Translations under genes and position numbers: made by a program | In this document: positions 16,637 through 24,875 of the stretch, piece by piece | Position numbering within the stretch: position 1 is the first letter of the stretch | How the letters are laid out: every line of letters begins with the position of its first letter | The notes under the pieces: model-generated | Database searches by the model: none | What the model saw: the letters and a program-made list of their open reading frames with translations, nothing else | Told to the model about the DNA's origin: nothing | Assembly (NCBI RefSeq): GCF_014203705.1 | Contig: NZ_JACHJR010000001.1 | Location: forward strand, 1,178,001 to 1,242,000 | Source: Kitasatospora gansuensis | Lineage (GTDB): Bacteria > Actinomycetota > Actinomycetes > Streptomycetales > Streptomycetaceae | Direction of reading: 5' to 3' | Length of the DNA: 64,000 bases

Positions 16637-17971
16637 TCAGCGCCGGTTGAGCCCCTGATCGATGGCGGCGAACAGCTCGCCGTCCGCGGTGTCCCCGTCC
16701 AGTGCCCAGACCATCGCGCCGCCGAGGCCCTGGTAGCGGACGTAGGCGGCCTTGGTGCGCAGCACCGTCGGGTCGTCGTACGTCCACAGCGTGCTGCCGT
16801 CGAACAGCCAGGCGCTGCCGAAGTTGCGGTAGATCTTGTAGCTGCCGGAGTCGGCGAGCTTCTTCAGCGCCTTGTAGTCCTCGGTGCCCGCCACCCAGGT
16901 GGCCGGGGCCGGTCCGGTGGCCGGCTGGCCGAGGCCGTCGCCACCACCGGTGACGCCGGTCCAGCCCTGGCCGTAGAACGGCATGCCGACCACCAGCTTC
17001 CGCGCCGGGGCACCGCGGTGCAGCCAGGCGTTGACGGTCTGGTCGACGCTGAAGTCGTCGCGCTTGGCGAACAGCGCGGACTGCTGGGCGGTGGTCTTTT
17101 CACCGGAGACGTGGAAGTCGTAGCCCTGCAGGTTGACGAAGTCGAAGTCCTTGGTGATCTTGCTGACCTCGAATCCCGCGTCGATCTTCGCCGGGTTGGT
17201 GGGCGCGTAGGCGCTCAGGTCGAAGTGCTTCCACTGCGGCAGCGACTTGCCGTAGGCGTCCAGCTGGGTGCGGAACTCGTGCACCAGCTTGGTGAAGTTC
17301 TGCTTGTCCTCGGGGCGGATGCCGTTGCCGGGCGCACCCTCGGAGCCGGGCCACTCCCAGTCCAGGTCCACGCCGTCGAAGACCCCGGCGGCCGCGCCGG
17401 CCCCGCCCCGGGCGCCGTCCACCGGCAGGTTGCCCTTGAGGTAGACGTCGATGCAGGAGGCGACCAGCGCCTGGCGGGAGGCGGCGGTGCGCACCGAGTC
17501 GGAGAAGTGCGCCGATCCGCTCCAACCGCCCAGCGAGATCATGACCTTGAGGCCGGGGTTGGCGGCCTTCAGCTCACGCAGCTGGTTGAAGTTGCCCGCC
17601 AGCCGCTGCTCGGCGGTGTCGGCGACGCCGTCCACCGAGTTGGCCGCGTCGACCGGACGCACGTAGTCGGCCCACGGGTCGGCCCCGGGCACGTTGCCCA
17701 CCAGGCACTTGCCGTCCGAACCGATCGCGCCGAACGCGTAGTTGATGTGGCTGAGCCTGGCCGCCGTGCCGCTCGTCGCCAGGTCCTTGACCTGGAAGTT
17801 CCGGCCGTAGATACCCCACTGGGTGAAGTAGCCGATCCGCTTGTAGGCGTGCGAACCGGCGTGCCCGCCCTCAGCCGGGGCCGCGACGGCGGCGGGCGCG
17901 AGCGAGACGAGCAGACCGAGGGCCGCGACGGCCGCGCCGACGGTCAGCTTGGTCGTGGATCTGTGAGGCAT
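16637..17971 (-). CDS. Secreted GH18 chitinase (catalytic domain only)
   Basis: 444 residues. A signal peptide covers about residues 1-30 (VAALGLLVSLAPAAVAAP). The GH18 barrel holds YFTQWGIYGRNF, KVMISLGGWSGS and the active-site DGVDLDWEWPG at 199-209 with catalytic Glu206, then MPFYGQGWTGV and a C-terminal MVWALDGDT. No chitin-binding or FnIII module is present, so it is a single-domain enzyme like bacterial group A chitinases. It hydrolyses beta-1,4 GlcNAc chains outside the cell. Regulation is predicted from a promoter with an embedded DasR-type operator, so GlcNAc-derived signals should induce it. Confidence 0.95.
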   Translation of the reverse strand: MPHRSTTKLTVGAAVAALGLLVSLAPAAVAAPAEGGHAGSHAYKRIGYFTQWGIYGRNFQVKDLATSGTAARLSHINYAFGAIGSDGKCLVGNVPGADPWADYVRPVDAANSVDGVADTAEQRLAGNFNQLRELKAANPGLKVMISLGGWSGSAHFSDSVRTAASRQALVASCIDVYLKGNLPVDGARGGAGAAAGVFDGVDLDWEWPGSEGAPGNGIRPEDKQNFTKLVHEFRTQLDAYGKSLPQWKHFDLSAYAPTNPAKIDAGFEVSKITKDFDFVNLQGYDFHVSGEKTTAQQSALFAKRDDFSVDQTVNAWLHRGAPARKLVVGMPFYGQGWTGVTGGGDGLGQPATGPAPATWVAGTEDYKALKKLADSGSYKIYRNFGSAWLFDGSTLWTYDDPTVLRTKAAYVRYQGLGGAMVWALDGDTADGELFAAIDQGLNRR

Positions 17972-18018
17972 GGGTTCTCGTTCCTGTGTGAGAACTGCGC
18001 GGAGCTCCGCTGCCCTGG

Positions 18019-18047
18019 AAAATATTGGTCTGAACCAGTGGCGTCAA
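18019..18047 (-). promoter_or_regulatory. Chitinase promoter, sigma70-like, with operator in the spacer
   Basis: Read on the minus strand: TTGACG (18047-18042), a 17-base spacer, TATTTT (18024-18019). The start of transcription would fall near 18012, about 40 bases before the ATG at 17971. The spacer is largely filled by the DasR-like dyad, so a bound repressor would block RNA polymerase. Confidence 0.8.
18024..18039. promoter_or_regulatory. DasR-responsive element (dre-like site)
   Basis: ATTGGTCTGAACCAGT (minus strand ACTGGTTCAGACCAAT) is a 16-bp site close to the dre consensus A(C/G)TGGTCTAGACCA(C/G)T of the GntR-family GlcNAc regulator DasR. It also resembles the 12-bp repeats known in Streptomyces chitinase promoters. 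It lies inside the -35/-10 spacer of the chitinase promoter. Confidence 0.8.
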
Positions 18048-18181
18048 CAGGTCGTCCACTCTGCAAAACACTCGTCCGCGGCACAGCCGTTGACGAATCG
18101 TCAGAAACCACCGCCCGGGACCCGCCCCGACCTGCGGCCCGTCGACCTGGCAGTCCACCGGCCGAGCGCTAGCGTTGGGTC

Positions 18182-19723
18182 ATGAAGCTGCCCGCGTCGC
18201 TCCGCCGACCCGCCCGGTACGCCTCGTCGGCGGCCGGGGCCCTGCCCGTACTGACCTTCCCGGCAGCCGGGTTGGGGTGGCTGGCGTGGGTGGCGCTGGT
18301 GCCAGGGCTGGAGTTGATGCGGCGGGCCGCGACCGCCCGGGAGGCCACCGTCCGGGGGTGGTGGTTCGGGGCCGGGTTCATCCTGACCGCGATGTACTGG
18401 CTGGTGCCGTCGATCGGGCCCGGGCTGCTCGCGCTCGCGGTGGTCTTCGGGGCGCTGCAGGGGGCGGTCGGCCTGGCCGTGCACCGGCTGCTGCACCCGC
18501 CGGTCACCCCGGGCCGGGCGGCGCTCGCCCTGCTGGTGGTGCCGTCGGTCTGGGTGAGCACCGAGTTCGTCCGGTCCTGGCACGCGCTGGGCGGGCCGTG
18601 GGCGCTGCTCGGGGCGAGCCAGTGGGAGCACCCGGCGGTGCTCGGGCTGGCCTCGGTGGGCGGAGCCTGGCTGGTGAGCGCCGCGGTGGTGGCCGCCAAC
18701 GTGGGGGTGCTGATCCTGCTGACGGGCCGTCGGCTCCCGGTCCGGGCGCTCGCCGCGGCGGCGGTGACCGCGGCCCTGCTGACCGGGCCGCTGCTGTTCG
18801 CCACCCAGCGGGCCCCGGGCCCGAGCGACACCGCGACCGTCGCACTGGTTCAGCCCGGCCAGACCCCTGGGCCCGAGGAGCGGCTGGCCGAAGGCGAGCG
18901 GATCACCGCCGCGCTGGCCGGGCGGCCGCTCGACCTGGTGGTCTGGGGCGAGAGCAGCACCACCGCTGACCTGGACCGCGACCCCGTCACACTGGCCGGC
19001 CTGCGGCGGCTGGCCACCGCCACCGGCGCCCCGCTGCTGGTCGGCGAGGACGCCCGCAAGGCGGACGGGAAGATCTCCAAGGACGCCGTGCTGGTCACCC
19101 CGGCCGGGATCACCGAGCGCTACCGCAAGATCCGGCTGGTCCCGTTCGGCGAGTACGTCCCGCTCCGCCCGGTGCTCGGCTGGCTCACCGGCGTCAGCAA
19201 GGCGGCGGGCGAGAACCGGGCGCCCGGCGCCGGCTTCCATCTTCTGCACAGCACCGACCGCGCGGGCCGGCCGCTTCCCTTCGGCGCCCTGATCTGCTTC
19301 GAGTCGACCTTCCCCGACCTGTCCAGGGTGGCGGCGGCCGACGGCGCCCGGATGATCGTCTTCCAGTCCGCCACCTCGACCTTCCAGTCCTCCTGGGCGC
19401 CGCAGCAGCACGCCTCGCTGGGCGCGCTGCGGGCCGCCGAGACCGGCCGCCCGGTGGTCCAGGCGGCGCTGACCGGCGAGTCGGTGGCGTACGACCGGCA
19501 GGGCCGGCGGCTGGCCTCCCTCGGCACCGGCGGCAGCGGGGCGCTGACCGTCACGCTGCCGCTGGCCGAGCCGGGCGCCGAGACCTGGTACCTGCGGCTC
19601 GGCGACTGGGTCCCGTACACGGCGGCGGCCGTCACGCTGGCCGCCGCCGCAGGGGAGCTGCGCCGCCGCCGGGCGCCCGGAGCAGAGCTGACCGAACGTC
19701 AGCCCGAGGCGTCGGCCAGGTAG
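18182..19723 (+). CDS. lnt: Apolipoprotein N-acyltransferase
   Basis: 513 residues. The N-terminal half (to about 205) has six or more membrane helices; the second half is the extracytoplasmic nitrilase domain. The catalytic triad is visible as Glu257 (VVWGESST), Lys316 (YRKIRLVPFGEY) and Cys372 (GALICFEST). The enzyme adds an N-acyl chain to the lipid-modified cysteine of lipoproteins. In many actinobacteria Lnt is fused or adjacent to a polyprenol-phosphate mannose synthase; none is seen here. A TAGCGT at 18171-18176 just before the ATG could be a -10 giving a very short leader, which is speculative. It overlaps the convergent VOC gene by 25 bases. Confidence 0.93.
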   Translation: MKLPASLRRPARYASSAAGALPVLTFPAAGLGWLAWVALVPGLELMRRAATAREATVRGWWFGAGFILTAMYWLVPSIGPGLLALAVVFGALQGAVGLAVHRLLHPPVTPGRAALALLVVPSVWVSTEFVRSWHALGGPWALLGASQWEHPAVLGLASVGGAWLVSAAVVAANVGVLILLTGRRLPVRALAAAAVTAALLTGPLLFATQRAPGPSDTATVALVQPGQTPGPEERLAEGERITAALAGRPLDLVVWGESSTTADLDRDPVTLAGLRRLATATGAPLLVGEDARKADGKISKDAVLVTPAGITERYRKIRLVPFGEYVPLRPVLGWLTGVSKAAGENRAPGAGFHLLHSTDRAGRPLPFGALICFESTFPDLSRVAAADGARMIVFQSATSTFQSSWAPQQHASLGALRAAETGRPVVQAALTGESVAYDRQGRRLASLGTGGSGALTVTLPLAEPGAETWYLRLGDWVPYTAAAVTLAAAAGELRRRRAPGAELTERQPEASAR

Positions 19724-20463
19724 ATCCCGAACACCGCACCGAGCGGGTCCCGGAGCACCGCGAGCCTGGGCCCGTCCGGCACGTCGGTCGGCGGCAGCAC
19801 CGCCTCGGCGCCCAGCCCCACCGCGCGGGCCGCCGACAGGTCCACGTCGGCGACCGCGAAGTACGGCATCCAGTACGGCGGCAGGTCGGCCGGGAACTGC
19901 TCGCCCATGTCCAGCACGCCGCCGAAGTCCCGGCCGTCCAGACCCCACTGGGTGTACGACTCGCCGGGGCTGACGCTCCAGCCGAACAGCCGGGGGTAGA
20001 ACTCCAGCGCGCCCGGCACGTCCCGGGTGGCCAGCTCGATCCAGCCCAGCGAGCCCGGGTCGCCGATCAGCGCGGCGCCCCGGAAGGCCCCGGGCTGCCA
20101 GACCGAGAAGGCCGCGCCCGCCGGATCGGCCAGCAGCGCGAAGCGGCCCTCGTCGAAGACGTCGACGGGCGCCGTCAACGTCGCTCCCCCGGCGGCCTTC
20201 GCCGTCGCCGCCGTGGCGTCGGCGTCGGCGGTGGCCAGCACCACCGTCCAGGCCGTCGGCCGCTCGGGTGCGGCCAGCGGGGAGACCGCGGCCACCGGGT
20301 CCTCCCCCAGCACCATCACGGTGTAGCCGCCCGCCTCCGCGCGCGGATCGGGCTCGGGCCGCCAGCCGAACAGCTCGCCGTAGAACGCCTGCGCCGCCCG
20401 CGGATCAGCGCTGCCGTGCTCGGCCCAGCAAGGGGCGCCGGGGGTGCTCTCGGTGATCCTCAT
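19699..20463 (-). CDS. Two-domain VOC family protein
   Basis: 254 residues made of two VOC units: about 1-125 (GAPCWAEHGSADPRAAQAFY; FALLADPAGAAFSVWQ) and 130-254 (LGWIELATRDVPGALEFYPR; LAVLRDPLGAVFGIYLAD). This pattern is typical of large actinobacterial families of hydroxylase-like VOC proteins of unknown substrate. A separate gene (stop 20477) ends 13 bases upstream on the same strand, so it is probably second in an operon after the quinone oxidoreductase. Confidence 0.85.
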   Translation of the reverse strand: MRITESTPGAPCWAEHGSADPRAAQAFYGELFGWRPEPDPRAEAGGYTVMVLGEDPVAAVSPLAAPERPTAWTVVLATADADATAATAKAAGGATLTAPVDVFDEGRFALLADPAGAAFSVWQPGAFRGAALIGDPGSLGWIELATRDVPGALEFYPRLFGWSVSPGESYTQWGLDGRDFGGVLDMGEQFPADLPPYWMPYFAVADVDLSAARAVGLGAEAVLPPTDVPDGPRLAVLRDPLGAVFGIYLADASG

Positions 20464-20476
20464 CCCGGGTCCCCGC

Positions 20477-21385
20477 TCAGCGGATCTCGATGACGCACTT
20501 GCCGCGCGCGTGGCCGGACTCGACCGCGAGCATCGCCTCGGCGGCGTGGTCCAGCGTGAAGGTCTCGGAGATCCGCGGATCCAGGCCGCCGTTGGCGACC
20601 AGCGCCGCCAGCGCGGTCAGCACCTCCCCGCTGTACCGGCGCTTCACGTACTCGCCGCCCAGTCCCACGACGGTGACCCGGTCGGCGGTGGAGACCAGCC
20701 GGCCACCGGCACGCAGCGTGGTCGAGGCCACCCGGGCGTCCTCGCCGCCGACCAGGTCGAGGATGCCGTCCACACCGTCCGGCGCGGCCGCCTTCACCCG
20801 CCCGGCCACGCCCTCGCCGTACGCGATCTGGGTCGCGCCGAGGCTCGCCACGTACTCCCTGGCCTGGTCGCTCGCGGTGCCGAGCACCTTGATGCCCCGG
20901 GCCGCCGCGATCTGCGCGGCCGCGCTGCCGACCCCGCCCGCGACGCCGAGCACCAGCAGCACCTGACCGGGCGTCAGGGCCAGCTGCTCGACGGCGTCGT
21001 ACGCGGTGGCGGTGGCCACCGACAGAGTGGCGGCCTGGGTGAAGGACACGTCGTCGGGCACCTTGGCGGCGTTGGCCGCCTCGAGCAGCGTGTGCTCGGC
21101 GAACGCCCCGCCCCGGGTCGGCCCGAACACCGGGTCACCGATCACCAGGCCGACCACCCCCTCCCCCAGCACCTGGACCACCCCGGCCGCCTCCAGCCCG
21201 AGCACCCGGGGAGTCGGCTCCGCGGTGCCGAACAGGCCCTGCCTGACCTTCCAGTCCGCCGGGTTGACCCCGGCCGCGTGCACGGCGATCAGCACCTGGC
21301 CCGGCCCTGGGACGGGTACGGGCCGGTCCAGGAACTCCTGGGTCTCCGGCCCGCCGTACGCCACGAATCCGAATGCCTTGGACAT
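20477..21385 (-). CDS. NADPH:quinone oxidoreductase-like MDR protein
   Basis: 302 residues of the zinc-free medium-chain dehydrogenase/reductase superfamily. GroES-like half: IAVHAAGVNPADWKVRQGLF. Rossmann half: LLVLGVAGGVGSAAAQIAAA with an AxxGxGxxA-type nucleotide motif. No zinc-ligand cysteines are present. It probably reduces quinones or enones with NADPH. It heads a two-gene unit with the downstream VOC gene and is divergent from ribA, with a 20-bp dyad in the shared upstream region. Confidence 0.88.
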   Translation of the reverse strand: MSKAFGFVAYGGPETQEFLDRPVPVPGPGQVLIAVHAAGVNPADWKVRQGLFGTAEPTPRVLGLEAAGVVQVLGEGVVGLVIGDPVFGPTRGGAFAEHTLLEAANAAKVPDDVSFTQAATLSVATATAYDAVEQLALTPGQVLLVLGVAGGVGSAAAQIAAARGIKVLGTASDQAREYVASLGATQIAYGEGVAGRVKAAAPDGVDGILDLVGGEDARVASTTLRAGGRLVSTADRVTVVGLGGEYVKRRYSGEVLTALAALVANGGLDPRISETFTLDHAAEAMLAVESGHARGKCVIEIR

Positions 21386-21485
21386 GTTCTTCCTTCGCTC
21401 GGGGCCCGCCTGGCTCCACCAGCTTGCGGGCGGCGGGCCCGGGGCGGCTGGGGATGCTGCGCCGAACGGGGCTCCCCGGAAGCAT

Positions 21486-21515
21486 GTTGTTCAAATTGGA
21501 ACAACGGTGTACGGT
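21486..21515 (+). promoter_or_regulatory. 20-bp operator-like palindrome overlapping a ribA promoter
   Basis: GTTGTTCAAATTGGAACAAC at 21486-21505 is a palindrome with 9 of 10 pairs matched. A possible -35 TTGTTC (21487-21492), 17-base spacer and -10 TACGGT (21510-21515) place it over the ribA promoter. It also lies upstream of the divergent quinone oxidoreductase, so one regulator may control both. The regulator gene is not in the neighbourhood. Confidence 0.6.
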
Positions 21516-21544
21516 CGAGCGAAACAGCCCGAAGGAGGTCCGGC

Positions 21545-22174
21545 ATGACGGATCAGCTGAGCCCGGCGACGGTACGGTCGAACGTCCAGATCCCGCTGGT
21601 ATTCCCGGACGGCTACCAGGTCCTCGCCCAGGTCTTCACCTTCCACGGCCTCACCGACGGCGCCGAACACCTGGCCCTCCGCCTCGGCGAGCCCGGCCCC
21701 GGAGCGCCCCTGGTGCGCCTGCACTCCGAGTGCCTCACCGGCGACGTGTTCGGCTCGGCCCGCTGCGACTGCGGCCCGCAGCTGCGCGAGGCCGTCGAGC
21801 GGATCGCCGAGACCGGCGGCTACCTCCTCTACCTCCGCCAGGAGGGCCGCGGCATCGGCCTCTACAACAAGCTCGACGCCTACCAGCTCCAGGACCAGGG
21901 CCTCGACACCTACGCCGCCAACACCGCCCTCGGTCTCCCCGAGGACGGCCGCGACTACACCGCCGCCGCCCAGATGCTCCGCACCCTCGGCGCCACCGGC
22001 ATCCGGCTGCTCAGCAACAACCCCGACAAGGCCGCCCAGCTGGCCGCCCTCGACATCGAGGTGACCGAGCGGGTCCCGACCGGCGTGCACGTCTCCGCCA
22101 GCAACGTCCGCTACCTGCGCGCCAAGGTCGAGCACACCAACCACGCCATCGCCCTCACCGAGCTGGTCGGCTAG
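21545..22174 (+). CDS. ribA: GTP cyclohydrolase II
   Basis: 209 residues from ATG 21545 with GAAGGAGG at 21531-21538. Zinc cysteines appear in HSECLTGDVFGSARCDCG, and the catalytic loop is LRQEGRGIGLYNKLDAYQLQ. The enzyme opens GTP to the pyrimidine precursor of riboflavin. It is the stand-alone form, without the DHBP synthase domain of RibBA, and no other rib gene is near. It may therefore be a second copy used for special flavin or deazaflavin-type demand. The 3' end overlaps the convergent ATP-grasp gene by 3 bases. Confidence 0.92.
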   Translation: MTDQLSPATVRSNVQIPLVFPDGYQVLAQVFTFHGLTDGAEHLALRLGEPGPGAPLVRLHSECLTGDVFGSARCDCGPQLREAVERIAETGGYLLYLRQEGRGIGLYNKLDAYQLQDQGLDTYAANTALGLPEDGRDYTAAAQMLRTLGATGIRLLSNNPDKAAQLAALDIEVTERVPTGVHVSASNVRYLRAKVEHTNHAIALTELVG

Positions 22175-23385
22175 GACACCGCTCTGCGCAGCCGCTCCGC
22201 CACCGTGCCGGTGAACCGGACGGTCTCACCGAGCGCGGGCAACGGATCGTCCCGGCAGAGCCAGCCCCGCTCGGTGCCGGCCCGGGGCAGGACGTCCTGC
22301 GGCAGCCGGCGCTCCCGCCAGGAGGTGACCACGGCGGACGGCAGGTCCAGCTGACCGACCCCGAAGCTGCGGACCAGCTGGGGGCCCGCCGGGATCGGAC
22401 GACCGGTCAGGCCCAGGTGCAGGGCCCGCACCACGTCCACCCCGTCGGCGCTCTGGAACAGCCGGAACTGCGCCCCGGTGCGCGGGTTGAAGTCGACCAG
22501 CTTGTACCGCCCGTCCCGCCGGTCCAGCCGCCAGTCCAGGTCGGCCACCCCGTGGTAGCCGATCCGGCCGCAGAACTCGGCTGCCAGCGCCGCGAGTTCG
22601 CGATTGGGCAGCGACTGCGCCCGGGTGGTGACCCCGGCGCCCGGCGGCCAGGAGCGGAGTTTGCGGCCGGTGAAGACCACCGGCCCGGCGCCGTCGAGTC
22701 CGCAGTACAGGTGGGTGATCCAGTCCTCGGCCTGCTCCGGCGGCAGGTACTCCTGCACCAGCACCGAGGGCACCGGACCCGGCGGGCAGGCGGCCCGCAG
22801 CTCGGCCTCGTCGTGCACCACCGTGGTGTGCCGGACCGCCGGAGCCCGCAGCCTGGTCCACGCCTCCAGGTTCTTCAGCACCAGCGGGTAGCCGTGTTCA
22901 CGACCCACCGCCAACAGCTCCGGGTACCCCTGCGGCACCCAGGCCGCCGGACTCGGCACACCGTACCGGCGGCAGATCTCGAACAGCCCGGCCTTGCTGG
23001 CCAGCCGCCGGGGCAGCCCGGACGGCACCGGCGGGAGCAGGAAGTACCGGGAGAGCGCCTCGGCGTGCTCGGCGAGCAGCAGGGCCGCCTCGTCGTCGGT
23101 GGCCACCGGCACGCTCGGACGGCCGATCGCGGCGCCGATCTCCAGCAGCCCGGCCAGCAGGTCGGCCGGCGCCTCCGAACCGTCGGTGCGGCGGACGAAG
23201 GCACCGGTCAGGTAGCGGGAGAGCGCGGCGGGGGTCCAGCGGTCCTCGACCATGGCGTAGACCGGGACACCCAGTCGGCCGAGGGTGCGGATCACCCCGA
23301 CGCCACCGTGGTGCTGCGGGTAGTGCCCGATCTTCACCAGCAGGGCGGGGGTCGCACGGTCCGGCTCGATCCGGGCTTGCGGCAT
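22171..23385 (-). CDS. ATP-grasp domain protein (carboxylate-amine ligase-like)
   Basis: 404 residues from ATG 23385. The N-terminal pre-ATP-grasp region holds KIGHYPQHHGGVGVIRTLGR. The ATP-grasp body shows YPLVLKNLEAWTRL (ATP lysine), VPSVLVQEYLPP and YKLVDFNPRTGAQFRLF (metal-binding Asp/Asn). Members join an acid to an amine through an acyl phosphate. It faces a flavoprotein across a 247-bp divergent gap at the edge of a polysaccharide island, so it may add an amino acid or other amine to a sugar or precursor; that role is inferred only from position. Confidence 0.82.
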   Translation of the reverse strand: MPQARIEPDRATPALLVKIGHYPQHHGGVGVIRTLGRLGVPVYAMVEDRWTPAALSRYLTGAFVRRTDGSEAPADLLAGLLEIGAAIGRPSVPVATDDEAALLLAEHAEALSRYFLLPPVPSGLPRRLASKAGLFEICRRYGVPSPAAWVPQGYPELLAVGREHGYPLVLKNLEAWTRLRAPAVRHTTVVHDEAELRAACPPGPVPSVLVQEYLPPEQAEDWITHLYCGLDGAGPVVFTGRKLRSWPPGAGVTTRAQSLPNRELAALAAEFCGRIGYHGVADLDWRLDRRDGRYKLVDFNPRTGAQFRLFQSADGVDVVRALHLGLTGRPIPAGPQLVRSFGVGQLDLPSAVVTSWRERRLPQDVLPRAGTERGWLCRDDPLPALGETVRFTGTVAERLRRAVS

Positions 23386-23560
23386 GTCAGACCCTCCGGC
23401 AGTTGGTGGGCGGGACAATTCTCCGCCCCCGAAAGCCGATCGGGCCACCGCAGCCGGGGACGAGCACGCAGCGGGCACCGACGGTGACCCGAATGGGGGG
23501 TGTCCGGGTCGGCCGCACGGGTGCACCCTTGGTTGAGGGGTGCTCCGTTCGAGGAGGGCG

Positions 23561-23605
23561 CCGGATGTTGACCAGCCGGATGTTGACCGACCGTCTGTTG
23601 GCGGT
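23561..23605 (+). repeat. Tandem 15-bp repeats at the start of a leader ORF
   Basis: CCGGATGTTGACCAG (23561-23575) and CCGGATGTTGACCGA (23576-23590) differ at two bases, and a third, weaker copy CCGTCTGTTGGCGGT follows to 23605. They encode the repeating M-L-T-x-R of the leader ORF. Confidence 0.6.
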
Positions 23606-23636
23606 CTGCCGAACCGGATCGGCGGGGTCGCCGTGA
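23565..23636 (+). CDS. 23-residue leader ORF coupled to the flavoprotein gene
   Basis: ATG 23565 is preceded by GAGGAGG (23551-23557) at good spacing. The ORF reads MLTSRMLTDRLLAVCR and on to 23 residues, stopping at TGA 23634-23636, which overlaps the flavoprotein GTG (23633) as GTGA. The flavoprotein has no good ribosome site of its own, so coupling is likely. Short Cys/Arg-containing leader peptides upstream of metabolic genes are common in Streptomyces. No function can be assigned. Confidence 0.45.
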   Translation: MLTSRMLTDRLLAVCRTGSAGSP

Positions 23637-24850
23637 GTGCCGCAGGCACGATCCCGGTCGCCGTGATCGGGGCGGGCCCGTACGGCCTGGCCACCGCCGC
23701 CCATCTGCGGGACTGCCAGGTGCCGTTGCGGGTGTTCGGCCGGCCGATGGAGAGCTGGCGGGACCGGATGCCGACCGGGATGTACCTCAAGTCCACGCCC
23801 TCCGCCTCGTCCATCGCGGACCCCACCGCGCAGCACCGGCTGGACGACTTCCGGCTCTTCGACGGCCGGATCACCGGCGGCGACCTCTACCCCGTCCCGA
23901 TCGGGGAGTTCATCCGGTACGGCCTCTGGTTCCAGGAGCGCTGCGTGCCCGCGCTGGAGCAGACCACGGTGCGGCGGATCGACACCGTACGGGCCGGCTT
24001 CCGGGTCACGCTGGCCGACGGCGAGGAGTTCACCAGCCGTCAGGTGGTGCTGGCCACCGGCCTGGGCGCGTTCCCGCACCTGCCCCGGGAGTTGACGTCG
24101 CTCGCCGAGGCGGGTCTGGCCTCGCACTCCTCCGAGCACCGGGACCTGGCCCGGTTCGCCGGGCAGCGGGTGGCGGTGCTGGGCGCCGGGCAGTCCGCGC
24201 TGGAGAGCGCGGCCCTGCTGCACGAGGCCGGGGCCGAACCGACCGTGGTGGCCCGGGCCGACACGCTGCTGTTCGGCACCCCACCGGAGAGCGACCGCAG
24301 CACCGACCGGGCGCTGACCGTCCGGCTGACCAAACCGGGTTCACCGCTCGGGCCCGGCTGGTCGCTGTTCGCGTTCAGCCGCGCGCCCGTCGTCTTCCGG
24401 CACCTGCCGGACCGGACCAGGCTGCACCTGGTCCGCACCGTGCTGGGGCCGTCCGGCGCCTGGTGGCTGCGGGACCGGGTGGAGGGCCGGTTCCGGCTGC
24501 TCACCGGCCACCGGCTGGGCTCCGTCCAGGAGTCCGCCGGGCAGGTCAGGCTGGCCCTGCAGCGGCCCGGCGGCGGCACCGAGCTGCTGGACGCCGACCA
24601 CGTGCTGGCCGCCACCGGCTACCGGGTGGACCTCGACCGGCTGGGCCTGCTCGGGCCCGACCTGCGGCGCGGGCTGCGCCGGATCGAGGGCGCGCCCAGG
24701 CTGGACGACAGCTTCCAGTCCTCGGTGCCCGGCCTGTACTTCACCGGGCTGGCCTCGGCCGCCACCTTCGGCCCGCTGATGCGGTTCGTCTGCGGCACCG
24801 GCTTCGCCGCCCGCCGGATCAGCGCCGCCGTCGCCGAGGCCGGCCGGTGA
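23633..24850 (+). CDS. FAD/NAD(P)-dependent oxidoreductase (flavin monooxygenase-like)
   Basis: 405 residues. The FAD Rossmann motif VAVIGAGPYGLATAAHL lies at residues 9-25, a second nucleotide motif VAVLGAGQSALESAALL near 180 and the C-terminal VLAATGYRVDL near 325. The order resembles class B flavin monooxygenases and SidA/lysine N-hydroxylase relatives. The start is the GTG that overlaps the leader ORF. It lies at the left border of the polysaccharide island, divergent from the ATP-grasp gene; the pair may act on one substrate, which is inference. The next gene starts 25 bases downstream, so it leads a three-gene plus-strand operon. Confidence 0.82.
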   Translation: MSAAGTIPVAVIGAGPYGLATAAHLRDCQVPLRVFGRPMESWRDRMPTGMYLKSTPSASSIADPTAQHRLDDFRLFDGRITGGDLYPVPIGEFIRYGLWFQERCVPALEQTTVRRIDTVRAGFRVTLADGEEFTSRQVVLATGLGAFPHLPRELTSLAEAGLASHSSEHRDLARFAGQRVAVLGAGQSALESAALLHEAGAEPTVVARADTLLFGTPPESDRSTDRALTVRLTKPGSPLGPGWSLFAFSRAPVVFRHLPDRTRLHLVRTVLGPSGAWWLRDRVEGRFRLLTGHRLGSVQESAGQVRLALQRPGGGTELLDADHVLAATGYRVDLDRLGLLGPDLRRGLRRIEGAPRLDDSFQSSVPGLYFTGLASAATFGPLMRFVCGTGFAARRISAAVAEAGR

Positions 24851-24875
24851 TCCGGCCGCGGCCCCAGGAGCCCCC

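Noticed and set aside
21545..22174. Bifunctional RibBA
   Set aside because: Only the GTP cyclohydrolase II domain (209 residues) is present; the DHBP synthase domain is missing.
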